DNA of 40,152 bases from Gammaproteobacteria bacterium. Lineage in GTDB: Bacteria > Pseudomonadota > Gammaproteobacteria > Enterobacterales > Kangiellaceae. Position numbers and translations under genes: made by a program. The stretch covers positions 1 through 40,152 of the forward strand of contig JABXIW010000273.1 of assembly GCA_013372875.1 (NCBI GenBank), given 5' to 3'. The stretch's first letter is position 1. Each line of letters starts with the position of its first letter. Below are positions 31,575 to 39,451 of this stretch, in pieces. The notes beneath the pieces are model-generated. The model saw only the letters and a program-made list of their open reading frames with translations. It did no database searches and was not told the DNA's origin.

Positions 31575-32894
31575 CTAACCAGAATTTCTAGGCTTAAATT
31601 CTAAAACTGTCGCGTTGATACAATATCTGGGCTGGCCATTGGGACCGTCATCAAATACATGGCCTAAGTGGATTCCAGATGATTTAGAGCGAATTTCTGT
31701 TCTAACCATGCCATAGCTGGTATCTAGGTGCTCAGTAACTGCATTATCAACAGGTTTGGTAAAAGAAAGCCAGCCAGTACCAGAGTTAAAACGATCACGG
31801 GTATCAAAAAGAGGCGCGCCGCTGAGTTTATCAATAAAAATACCATCAGGGGTGTTTTTAAAAATTTCGTATTGCTTACAAAAACGTCCATCAGTGCCTT
31901 GTTGAAAAGCGACCTTATAGGCTTCCGAATTACCTAGCTTAAAAGCGCCAAAAACCTTATAAAAATCTTCAGCGCTTAAATAACCTCTATGGCCAAACAC
32001 TTCTTTGCCGTTTTCTAAAAATAAAATAGTTGGCGTAGCCCATGTTTCTGTCGTGATCGTTAAGCCATCTAGTTGCGAGGCATAACGGTAGCTTAAAGGA
32101 ATTGAGCCTTTATAATCATTGGCGACGTCTTGCTTAAATTTCTCGCAATATGGGCAATAGTTTTCCGAATCGATCACTAAAATTTGCTTGCCTTTTAGTA
32201 AAGCAGAGTTATCCATTTTGGCGACTCGTTCTGAGCCATCAAACTTGACGCCAGTGGAGTGATCTGGGCAGTAGCCGTTGGGATTTTTCTGCAAATAATC
32301 CTGGTGATACTCTTCAGCAGGATGAAATTTATCTAGTGGCTTGACGATAGTGGCAATTTGACCATAACCCGCTTTAGTTAATAGCGGTTGGTATTGATCG
32401 ATTAATTGGTTAGCGATCTGATTTTGCTTATCGCTATTGGTTAAAATTGTTGAGCGATATTGAGTGCCAATGTCATTGCCTTGGCGATTGATCTGAGTTG
32501 GATCGTGTGCCTCAAAATAATCTTTTAAGATAGTTTCTAAACTAATTTGTTGTGGGTTAAAAATCACTTTAACCACTTCCGCATAATTATTGGGGTTGTT
32601 TTTATGCTTGCGTTGAATAATTTCTTGATAACTAGCTTTAAGACCACGGCCATCGGCATACCCGGATATCGCATCCACCACACCAGGCAATGCCTCTAAG
32701 CGTTTTTCTGCGCCCCAAAAACAGCCTTCGCCCAATACAATTGAGTCCAACTGTTTGGTAGCCTGCATATCTTGAGCTATCGATTTTTTATCAGCAGCTG
32801 AAGAATTTGTTTTTGTATTGAATTGATAATTGGTAACAGAAAAGGTACCGACGAGAATTAAGGTCGCTATAGTGATGGAGCTAATAAGTTTCAT
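31575..32894 (-). CDS. MsrA-thioredoxin-MsrB methionine sulfoxide reductase fusion, exported
   Basis: 439 aa. Residues 4-22 are a signal peptide or anchor, so it acts in the periplasm. MsrA domain (50-215): GEGCFWG with catalytic C58, and resolving-type Cys in YCPDHSTG. Thioredoxin-like domain (232-318) with CPYC at 247-250 and cis-Pro in ATPT. MsrB domain (325-434) with GTGWLSF, HLGHVFDDGP and catalytic C425 in RYCINATVLEF. The usual two zinc CxxC pairs of MsrB are missing (KLSGAPLF in place of CVVCGAPLF). Neisseria MsrAB/PilB has the order Trx-MsrA-MsrB; here Trx is in the middle. It repairs oxidised methionines and recycles itself through its own Trx domain. It follows ybjQ by 70 nt. Confidence 0.93.
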   Translation of the reverse strand: MKLISSITIATLILVGTFSVTNYQFNTKTNSSAADKKSIAQDMQATKQLDSIVLGEGCFWGAEKRLEALPGVVDAISGYADGRGLKASYQEIIQRKHKNNPNNYAEVVKVIFNPQQISLETILKDYFEAHDPTQINRQGNDIGTQYRSTILTNSDKQNQIANQLIDQYQPLLTKAGYGQIATIVKPLDKFHPAEEYHQDYLQKNPNGYCPDHSTGVKFDGSERVAKMDNSALLKGKQILVIDSENYCPYCEKFKQDVANDYKGSIPLSYRYASQLDGLTITTETWATPTILFLENGKEVFGHRGYLSAEDFYKVFGAFKLGNSEAYKVAFQQGTDGRFCKQYEIFKNTPDGIFIDKLSGAPLFDTRDRFNSGTGWLSFTKPVDNAVTEHLDTSYGMVRTEIRSKSSGIHLGHVFDDGPNGQPRYCINATVLEFKPRNSG

Positions 32895-32895
32895 A

Positions 32896-32942
32896 ATTAT
32901 CTAATGGCTTGAAAATGTATTTTCATTTAGCCATTAGATAAT
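32896..32942 (-). promoter_or_regulatory. Long hairpin directly in front of the msr start codon
   Basis: ATTATCTAATGGCT (32896-32909) pairs perfectly with AGCCATTAGATAAT (32929-32942), and inside the loop TGAAAAT/ATTTTCA (32910-32925) extends the stem. One base separates it from the ATG, so it covers the whole ribosome-binding region of the msr gene. No T-tract follows on the coding strand. Confidence 0.7.
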
Positions 32943-32964
32943 GCGGAGAGCGAAAAGTTACAGT

Positions 32965-33297
32965 TTACTCTTCCTCAATAACAACCGCAGTACCAAAGGC
33001 CAAAAGTTCCGCTGCGCCTTGAGAAACCATAGAGGTGGTAAAGCGGGCGCCAACCACCGCATTGGCTCCGAGCATTTGAGCTTCTTCTGTCATTCGATCA
33101 ATCGCTTGTTCGCGGCTTTCGGCCATCAGTTTGGTGTACTCCATAATTTCGCCACCCACAATGTTGCGCAGTCCTGCTAAGATGTCGCGACCTAGATGGC
33201 GAGCGCGAACTGCATTGCCTCGGACTAAGCCAATGACTTTGATGACCTTATGGTTTGGTACCTGCTCCACGGTAAATACTTTGATATCTGAACTCAT
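32965..33297 (-). CDS. ybjQ: YbjQ/UPF0145 family protein
   Basis: 110 aa, full family length: FTVEQVPNHKVIKVIGLVRG at the start, ARHLGRDILAGLRNIVGGEI and MLGANAVVGARFTTS later are family hallmarks. Predicted heavy-metal-binding-like pentameric protein of unknown function. It lies 12 nt after the anti-sigma gene and upstream of the msr gene. Confidence 0.92.
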   Translation of the reverse strand: MSSDIKVFTVEQVPNHKVIKVIGLVRGNAVRARHLGRDILAGLRNIVGGEIMEYTKLMAESREQAIDRMTEEAQMLGANAVVGARFTTSMVSQGAAELLAFGTAVVIEEE

Positions 33298-33309
33298 GTA
33301 AGCGCACTC

Positions 33310-33765
33310 CTATAATTTAACGTTTTTATATTTATCGGATTTTCTGGCGATCAGTCGTTGTCGAAGTACGCCAATAAACAGTAATAATACTCCAGCCTCA
33401 AGCAATAAAATAATGGTTTTCATCGAGAATAAGCTAAAAGATCCTACCGTGAATATAGTCACGATATGATAAATAAATAATATTGCTAAGGGGATAGTCA
33501 GCAAAATCCAGCCGAGAATGGATATTTTCTTGGCCACAGGCTCTTGTAATATTTTTTCCATTTTTGTTGCCTCACAGTCGGGATATTGCAAATTGCCAAT
33601 GGTTTCTTTCATTGCTTTAAGATCTTGATAGATAGCATTACACTCTTTGCAAGACTCTAAATGCACTCGAACCATTTGGTTTTTTTGCTGAGTAAGTTCT
33701 TGATCTAAATAGCCACTGATCAATTCTTGAGTTTGATGGCATTGATCGTTACGAGAGGGATTCAT
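33310..33765 (-). CDS. Zinc-finger anti-sigma factor
   Basis: 151 aa. The ZAS motif HLESCKEC (H35-x3-C39-x2-C42) with upstream C9/H10 marks a zf-HC2 anti-sigma domain. Two membrane helices follow (about 81-103 and 114-135), so it is an inner-membrane anti-sigma with its ZAS domain in the cytoplasm. It overlaps the sigma gene by 17 nt, the normal arrangement of a sigma/anti-sigma pair. The Cys-His zinc site may be redox-sensitive. Confidence 0.87.
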   Translation of the reverse strand: MNPSRNDQCHQTQELISGYLDQELTQQKNQMVRVHLESCKECNAIYQDLKAMKETIGNLQYPDCEATKMEKILQEPVAKKISILGWILLTIPLAILFIYHIVTIFTVGSFSLFSMKTIILLLEAGVLLLFIGVLRQRLIARKSDKYKNVKL

Positions 33766-34291
33766 GACTAACCTCTTGAGTTTGCTGATTTATTGATGGA
33801 TCTAACGCCTGTTGCTCAAGGAGTTTCTGGCGTAAGGCCAAGCGAGCACGGTGTAAACGCGACATAACGGTTCCTTTGGCAATGGCTAAAATATCCGCAA
33901 TTTCCTCATAGGATGTTTGGTGATAATCGCGTAACACTACGATTTCTCGCTGCGCTATTGGCAATGAAGCTAACGCTTGTTCTAATCGCTGCTTGAGTTG
34001 CTGTTGCGCTAAGGTTTGCTCTGGAGTCTGCTCATCAATGGTTGGCGTTTCATCAAGCTCTTGATAGCGTGCCTGATCGCGCAACTTATCAATCGCCGCA
34101 TTGCGGACGACTCGATAAAGCCATTTCTGCAAATCCACGCCGCCTTTAGGGGCGCTGGGATGTGACAAGACTTTGACGATACTGGACTGAACCAAATCCT
34201 CTGCATCACTGATATTGCCCAGCATTTGCTTAGCAAATATCAAAGCCTTATGGCTAAATTGCAGTAATTCTTGAGGTTGGCTATGAGTCAC
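33749..34291 (-). CDS. ECF-type RNA polymerase sigma factor
   Basis: 180 aa. Region 2 is visible in AEDLVQSSIVKVLSHP...WLYRVVRNAAIDKLR and region 4 in LPIAQREIVVLRDYHQTSYEEIADILAI followed by TVMSRLHRARLALR. No regions 1 or 3, so an ECF sigma. Its partner anti-sigma overlaps its 3' end. The following ybjQ and msr genes suggest an oxidative or chlorine stress regulon. Confidence 0.94.
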   Translation of the reverse strand: MTHSQPQELLQFSHKALIFAKQMLGNISDAEDLVQSSIVKVLSHPSAPKGGVDLQKWLYRVVRNAAIDKLRDQARYQELDETPTIDEQTPEQTLAQQQLKQRLEQALASLPIAQREIVVLRDYHQTSYEEIADILAIAKGTVMSRLHRARLALRQKLLEQQALDPSINQQTQEVSHESLS

Positions 34292-34324
34292 CTAAAGCTC
34301 CAGATTTTGTTGGTTTCATTAGAT

Positions 34325-34350
34325 TAACGAAGCTAGCAATAAAATATTCC
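34325..34350 (-). promoter_or_regulatory. Candidate ECF-type autoregulatory promoter
   Basis: On the minus strand GGAATA (34350-34345) and CGTTA (34329-34325) are separated by 15 nt and lie 33 nt upstream of the sigma ATG. This resembles ECF promoters (GGAA... and CGT...), which are often autoregulated. Single-site evidence only. Confidence 0.3.
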
Positions 34351-34363
34351 CTAATTTACTATT

Positions 34364-35266
34364 TTAGTTTGCTGATTGTCTGAGTCGTTGCAAGAGTTCT
34401 TTTTGGTAGCTGCGGCTTATCGGAACTTCCCTATTATCTTTTAAAATCAGCCATTTGCGTTCTGACAGGTGCTTTTTTATCTCTTTAGCGTGCTGTAAAT
34501 TGACTATATAACTACGGTGAATTCGAATAAATTGCTTCGGATCGAGTTTGCTCTCGGCTTGAGTGATGGTTTCGCGCACCAAAAACTCTTTATCCAAAGT
34601 GTAGTAGCTGACATAGTTTTTTGCGGCGCTGAGATAGTAAATATCCGAGACTTGGATAATAGCTTCTCCTTTTCCTGTCATTACCATCAATTGGCTCGGA
34701 AATTGTTCAATCTGAGCGGTTGCTGTATTTTTATAATTACGGAACATTTGAATGCCATATATAATGGCGATGATGGCAAAATAAATTTTGAAGTCTTTCC
34801 TTAGCTCGACCCGATAGTTATACCAAAAAGAATCACTAACATAATCGTAGTTATATAAGAAGGCTATTAATTCACGCATCACAATCATCAGACTGAAATG
34901 TAGAAATGCAAAGGTAATCCAACCGCCAATGTGCAATGGGATAAGCGCCCATAGGTTTGCCGTGATGTGCCGAGTTTTTGCCACAAAAAGATAAATTAAT
35001 GGTAGGAGTAAGAGGACTGATATGGCGCTGGTTGCTTGCTCCGAATACAGTCGGAAATTGTCTAGGCCATAGCCAAGGCGAGCACGCTCATCGATTTTAC
35101 TCATCAGATCGAGCCCCCAAAACAGGCTAATCAAAATTAACCAAAATAAGCAAAGGAATATAACGCCTTGATATTTTTTCAAAAAAATCATGTCGATAAA
35201 TAACAAGAAGATTGCACTAAGAATAGCAAGCCTGTCTTTTAATAGCGAAAAATATTTGTAAACCAT
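34364..35266 (-). CDS. LytTR DNA-binding regulator with membrane domain
   Basis: 300 aa. The N-terminal two thirds hold about five or six membrane helices (e.g. LAILSAIFLLFIDMIFL, VIFLCLFWLILISLFWG, VLLLLPLIYLFVA). The C-terminal about 105 residues form a LytTR domain: ISDIYYLSAAKNYVSYY-type strand, FIRIHRSYIVNL and VPISRSYQKELL. A direct membrane-to-DNA regulator without a receiver domain; signal and targets unknown. Stop lies 72 nt upstream of the sigma gene on the same strand. Confidence 0.88.
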   Translation of the reverse strand: MVYKYFSLLKDRLAILSAIFLLFIDMIFLKKYQGVIFLCLFWLILISLFWGLDLMSKIDERARLGYGLDNFRLYSEQATSAISVLLLLPLIYLFVAKTRHITANLWALIPLHIGGWITFAFLHFSLMIVMRELIAFLYNYDYVSDSFWYNYRVELRKDFKIYFAIIAIIYGIQMFRNYKNTATAQIEQFPSQLMVMTGKGEAIIQVSDIYYLSAAKNYVSYYTLDKEFLVRETITQAESKLDPKQFIRIHRSYIVNLQHAKEIKKHLSERKWLILKDNREVPISRSYQKELLQRLRQSAN

Positions 35267-35419
35267 TTTTTCAATGATTAGAGGTTGTAAATGCTCTGTA
35301 TTTCATCCCGTTATGCCGTTAAATGGTCCCAGACTAAGGTCAATCATCCCGAGAAACTGCCTTGTAAGTAGCTTTCTTATGACAATAGCTAAGCGTAGTA
35401 AATTGAATAAGGTATTTTA

Positions 35420-36619
35420 ATGATGAATTTGAAAACAATAACGGCTGGTTTTGGATTGGTGTTAATCGTAGGCTGTGGGGGATCGAGTGATAATGACGTG
35501 GCACCACCACCGGCAGTGACGAAATACACTTATCAAGTGCCAGCCAATATTAATGATGGTTGGGATGTGCGTCATGCGCAAGATTTAGGTGTGAATGTCG
35601 GAGCTTTAGAAAAGATGGTGGACAAAGCACGTCAGGGAGAGTTTTCGCATATTGATGCAATTGCTGTGTCTTACCAAGGTCAGTTAATTTTCGATGAGAC
35701 CATAAGAACCCGTTTGGATCGGTTTGACGAGATGGTTGGCAATCAAGATCTCGATCTGCATGCGATGTTTTCAACTTCGAAAACCATTGCTTCAATTGCT
35801 GCAGGAGTGGCTATCGATCAGGGCTATATTGCTGATGTTGATACGCCATATTTAGCGCTGTTTAATTATGTTAATTACCAAAACTGGGATCCGCAGAAAT
35901 CTCAGATCAGTCTCGAAGATGCCTTAACCATGCGCTTCGGGCTAGATTGGAATGAGTGGGATCCTCCATATAGCTCTAATGATAACCAAATGCACCAACT
36001 TTATAACAATGAGTATGATATCAGTAAAGCCTTTTTAGATTTACCAATCGTTCATGAGCCTGGCACTCGTTTTGCCTATAGTACTCCTGGTTCAGCTTCA
36101 ATAGGGCAAGCATTAGAGCACACAACAGGCATGACCCTAGAGCAATTTGGTAGTCAGTATTTATTAGGACCACTTACCATTAGTCAAATTGAAGCGCGGC
36201 AAACGCCTTCGGGCTTAATGGATCTCGGGCGAGGGCTGTTTCTAACGGCAAGAGATTTGCTCAAATTTGGCCAGCTCTATTTGAATGATGGCCAATGGCA
36301 AGGACAGCAATTAATCTCTAAGGCTTGGGTTAATGCCTCAACGCAAAGTTACTTTGATTTAAGTTGGTTAAGCCCCGAGAAATTTGATTGGCAAGTAAGT
36401 GGTTATGGTTATCTATGGTGGCTGGGCTATTTTGAAATTGAGCAAACAGAATACTTATCATACGCTGGACGAGGATTTGGCGGGCAAACCTTAATGGTGA
36501 TCCCAGAGTTGGAGCTTGTGATTGTAGTCTTTGCTAGTGACTGGGATTCGCTAGAATCGGAAACGAATGCGCCTTTTAAGGTTATGCGGGAAGCAATATT
36601 GCCAGCAATATTGAACTAA
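35420..36619 (+). CDS. Serine hydrolase lipoprotein (class C beta-lactamase-like)
   Basis: 399 aa. Lipobox LIVGC with Cys19, so an outer-membrane or periplasmic lipoprotein. S118-T-S-K121 is the SxxK nucleophile motif; the Tyr motif appears as AYSTPG (YST in place of YSN), and GRGFGGQ replaces the KTG box. These fit esterase/peptidase members of the beta-lactamase family, not resistance enzymes. ATG 35420 and the next ATG are both usable. Monocistronic with its own terminator. Confidence 0.9.
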   Translation: MMNLKTITAGFGLVLIVGCGGSSDNDVAPPPAVTKYTYQVPANINDGWDVRHAQDLGVNVGALEKMVDKARQGEFSHIDAIAVSYQGQLIFDETIRTRLDRFDEMVGNQDLDLHAMFSTSKTIASIAAGVAIDQGYIADVDTPYLALFNYVNYQNWDPQKSQISLEDALTMRFGLDWNEWDPPYSSNDNQMHQLYNNEYDISKAFLDLPIVHEPGTRFAYSTPGSASIGQALEHTTGMTLEQFGSQYLLGPLTISQIEARQTPSGLMDLGRGLFLTARDLLKFGQLYLNDGQWQGQQLISKAWVNASTQSYFDLSWLSPEKFDWQVSGYGYLWWLGYFEIEQTEYLSYAGRGFGGQTLMVIPELELVIVVFASDWDSLESETNAPFKVMREAILPAILN

Positions 36620-36628
36620 AAAGGAGTT

Positions 36629-36663
36629 CAACAAAAAAGCGACAGAATGTCGCTTTTTTGTTG
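36629..36663. terminator. Bidirectional intrinsic terminator
   Basis: A perfect 16-bp stem: CAACAAAAAAGCGACA (36629-36644) with TGTCGCTTTTTTGTTG (36648-36663), loop GAA. It separates the convergent serine hydrolase and mrcA genes. Confidence 0.93.
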
Positions 36664-36681
36664 TGAATAGCTTGAACGGAC

Positions 36682-39213
36682 TTAGAAAATTGAGCCTTCT
36701 TCCTCGGGTTCGTCTTCAAAATTTTCATCCAGTGGATCATTTGTTTCGAAGTCGGGGATGATACTGTTATCAAGCTCAGCCACTTCCGATGGCACATTAT
36801 CATCTCTAAAGTATTCGAAGATGCCATTAGATTGACCAAGCGCTGCTAATTTACCGGAGGCAGGATCAATTTTGGCAGAAACCACGCCTGGCGGTTGAAT
36901 TATGTGTTTTTCGGGCTTGTTGGCGAGAACCTGCTCCATAAATTCCGCCCAAATCGGCAAGGCCGCCTTGCCGCCATATTCAAATTTGCCCAAGCTGCGG
37001 CGGTGATCGGAAAAACCGACCCAAGCCGAGCCAACCAATTCGCTATTAAAGCCTGAGAACCAAGCATCTTTATAGTCATTGGCGGTGCCCGTTTTGCCCG
37101 CTAAATCGCTGCGTTTTAATAAATCGCTGTTGCGGCGTTTTAATGGTGTATAGCCAGTGCCGCTTTTGATCACGTCCTTCATCATGTCATAGATAATAAA
37201 GGCATCGCGTGGATCCATTACCAATGGCGCAATTTGTTCCTCAGCTACAGGCAGTTCTGGGTAATTACGAATTTCAGGAGATGATTGATCGGCCTTTAAC
37301 TGGCGCTCAATCATCAACTGCTCACACTCTTTGCAGACGATTTTTGGCGTGGCTTCGAATAAGACGTCGCCCTCAGAAGTACGCACCTCTTGCACAAAGT
37401 AAGGATCGACTTGATAACCGCCATTGGCTAAGACCGCATAAGCCATGGCCATTTCTAACGGGGTAAAACTGGCGGTGCCTAATGCCAAAGACTGGTAAGG
37501 ATCCATATGTTCATCGGGTAAACCAATTTTCACCAAATATTGCTCGGCATAATCGGCGCCAATGGCGTCAATCAAGCGAGTGGAAATGGTGTTAATAGAG
37601 CGTTTTAAGCCAACCCGCAGGCGAGTTGGTCCATTGTATTTCAAATTATCATTTTGCGGACGCCAAACTTCATCAATCGCTTCGTTGACCTTGATAAATG
37701 GCGCGTCATTGACCAAGCTCGCTGGAGTAAAGCCTTTGCTGAGCGCTGCTGCATAGATAAACGGCTTAATGTTGGAGCCCGGTTGGCGACGAGCTTGCGT
37801 GACTAGATTGAATTTATTGGATAAGTAGTCAAAGCCACCAACCAGCGCGGTTACCGCACCATTTTTCGGATCGAGTGCCACAAAACCTGAAACTGCCTCG
37901 GGCACTTGGCTCAGTTGCCATTGGTGCTCAGCTACAATATTGCCTTCTTTGTCTTTTTTCGGGCCTGTATCAATGATCCGGATCAGGCTACCTACGGAAA
38001 CGATTTCTTCAGCTTTTTTCGGTTTATGGCCAATTCGAGTGTCGCTAATGAATTTCGCTGCCCATTTTAAGCCATCCCAGTCGATATCGATGGTTTCAAG
38101 ATTGGTATTTAATACCTGAATAGACTGTTCTTCGACTTTGGTAACGATCGCTGGCTCAAGTGTGCCTATTGATGGTGTGGACTCCAGCAGCGTAGTAAGT
38201 GCTTCCTTATCATTGGCATCGAAGTTCTCAATGACTAGTTCCGGTCCCTTATATCCATGACGGCGATCATAGGCTAATAGGCCTTTTCTTAAAGCGTCAG
38301 TGGCGGCCAATTGTTGTTGAGAATCTAGGGTGGTATAGATTTCCAAGCCTTCGGTATAAGCCTTCTCTCGGCCAAAACGCTCAAGAGTATCAAGGCGAAC
38401 CATTTCCGCCACATAAGGCGCATCTAGATCCAAATCGGCAGTATGCTTTTTGGCGCTGAGCGGCGTATCAATGGCGGTTTGGTATTCCTCTTCAGAAATA
38501 TAATCTTCTGAGAGCATGCGGCTTAACACCAGGTTGCGACGGCCAATGGCGCGCTCTGGATTGGAAATGGGGTTATAGGCTGACTCACCTTTAAGCAAAC
38601 CTGCCATCATCGCCGCTTGCGGCAAATCCAGCTCGGAAACGTCTTTGCCGTAATAAACTTGTGCTGCAGCGCCCAAACCATAAGCGCGATGGCTAAAATG
38701 TACCTTGTTGGTGTACAGCTCAAGGATCTCATCTTTGCTTAATTCTTGTTCCATGCGAATGGCCAAAAACATCTCAATTAACTTACGTTTCAAGCGTTTA
38801 TCGCGGGTCAAAAACATATTACGCGCGGTCTGCATGGTTAAGGTGCTGGCGCCTTCGGTAGCTTCCTGAGTGGTGAGGGCAACTTTGATAACGCGCAAAA
38901 TCCCTAAAAGATCAACGCCCGAGTGTTCTCGAAAGCGCTTATCTTCGGTGGCAATCAGTGCATTGATGAAGTCTTCAGGCACTTGAGCTAGTGAAATGGG
39001 TATCCGCCTGACGTCACCAAACTCACCAATCAGTTTTTTATCTTTGGTGTAGATCCGCATTGGTGTCTGCAATTGGACATTTTTTAGCGAATCGATAGTA
39101 GGCATTTGGGGAGCCGAGTAGAGGTAGGCGCCCAAAACAATCATAACCCCAAATATTGTGAGTAAACTCACAAAAAAGGCGATTTTTTTCAATATGTTGA
39201 TGGCAATGCTCAT
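36682..39213 (-). CDS. mrcA: Penicillin-binding protein 1A (bifunctional)
   Basis: 843 aa class A PBP, the PBP1A type with an OB-like insertion (about 310-420) between the domains. One membrane helix near the N-terminus; GT51 motifs ATEDKRFREHSGVD, GASTLTMQTARN and ELYTNKVHF; transpeptidase motifs in PGSNIKPF (SxxK), RSIN and KTGTANDYKDAW. GT motif 2 reads STLTMQ where most members have STITQQ. A very acidic tail (NDPLDENFEDEPEEEG) closes the protein. It makes and cross-links peptidoglycan; divergent from pilM, the classic mrcA-pilM arrangement. Confidence 0.96.
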   Translation of the reverse strand: MSIAINILKKIAFFVSLLTIFGVMIVLGAYLYSAPQMPTIDSLKNVQLQTPMRIYTKDKKLIGEFGDVRRIPISLAQVPEDFINALIATEDKRFREHSGVDLLGILRVIKVALTTQEATEGASTLTMQTARNMFLTRDKRLKRKLIEMFLAIRMEQELSKDEILELYTNKVHFSHRAYGLGAAAQVYYGKDVSELDLPQAAMMAGLLKGESAYNPISNPERAIGRRNLVLSRMLSEDYISEEEYQTAIDTPLSAKKHTADLDLDAPYVAEMVRLDTLERFGREKAYTEGLEIYTTLDSQQQLAATDALRKGLLAYDRRHGYKGPELVIENFDANDKEALTTLLESTPSIGTLEPAIVTKVEEQSIQVLNTNLETIDIDWDGLKWAAKFISDTRIGHKPKKAEEIVSVGSLIRIIDTGPKKDKEGNIVAEHQWQLSQVPEAVSGFVALDPKNGAVTALVGGFDYLSNKFNLVTQARRQPGSNIKPFIYAAALSKGFTPASLVNDAPFIKVNEAIDEVWRPQNDNLKYNGPTRLRVGLKRSINTISTRLIDAIGADYAEQYLVKIGLPDEHMDPYQSLALGTASFTPLEMAMAYAVLANGGYQVDPYFVQEVRTSEGDVLFEATPKIVCKECEQLMIERQLKADQSSPEIRNYPELPVAEEQIAPLVMDPRDAFIIYDMMKDVIKSGTGYTPLKRRNSDLLKRSDLAGKTGTANDYKDAWFSGFNSELVGSAWVGFSDHRRSLGKFEYGGKAALPIWAEFMEQVLANKPEKHIIQPPGVVSAKIDPASGKLAALGQSNGIFEYFRDDNVPSEVAELDNSIIPDFETNDPLDENFEDEPEEEGSIF

Positions 39214-39451
39214 AAAAAGAATTAAGGTTATATTGAGATCGAGATTCTGAAACTGCTTACCAGTATACCTTTTTACAAAAAAATGGCTGTTTTTTTTTGT
39301 AAATTATAGTAAATATAGTATCTTAGAGACGTTAGTTAAGAAAAAAGTTTAACTTATTATCGATTAAAAAGTTTATCTTTCAATAGGGAAGCGCTAGTAT
39401 AGGCTTGTATAAGGAAATTGTTGAACCACATATATAAGAGGCATAGGATTT
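39214..39451. other. Divergent mrcA-pilM intergenic region
   Basis: AT-rich spacer that should hold back-to-back promoters for mrcA and the pil operon. TATAGT-like boxes occur around 39300-39325 and TATAGG at 39400, but none has a convincing -35 partner. No repeat or RNA gene seen. Confidence 0.5.

Noticed and set aside
36682..39213. Loss of glycosyltransferase activity in PBP1A because of STLTMQ
   Set aside because: The second Gln, the TED..F..H motif and the NK segment are kept; this looks like lineage variation and not inactivation.
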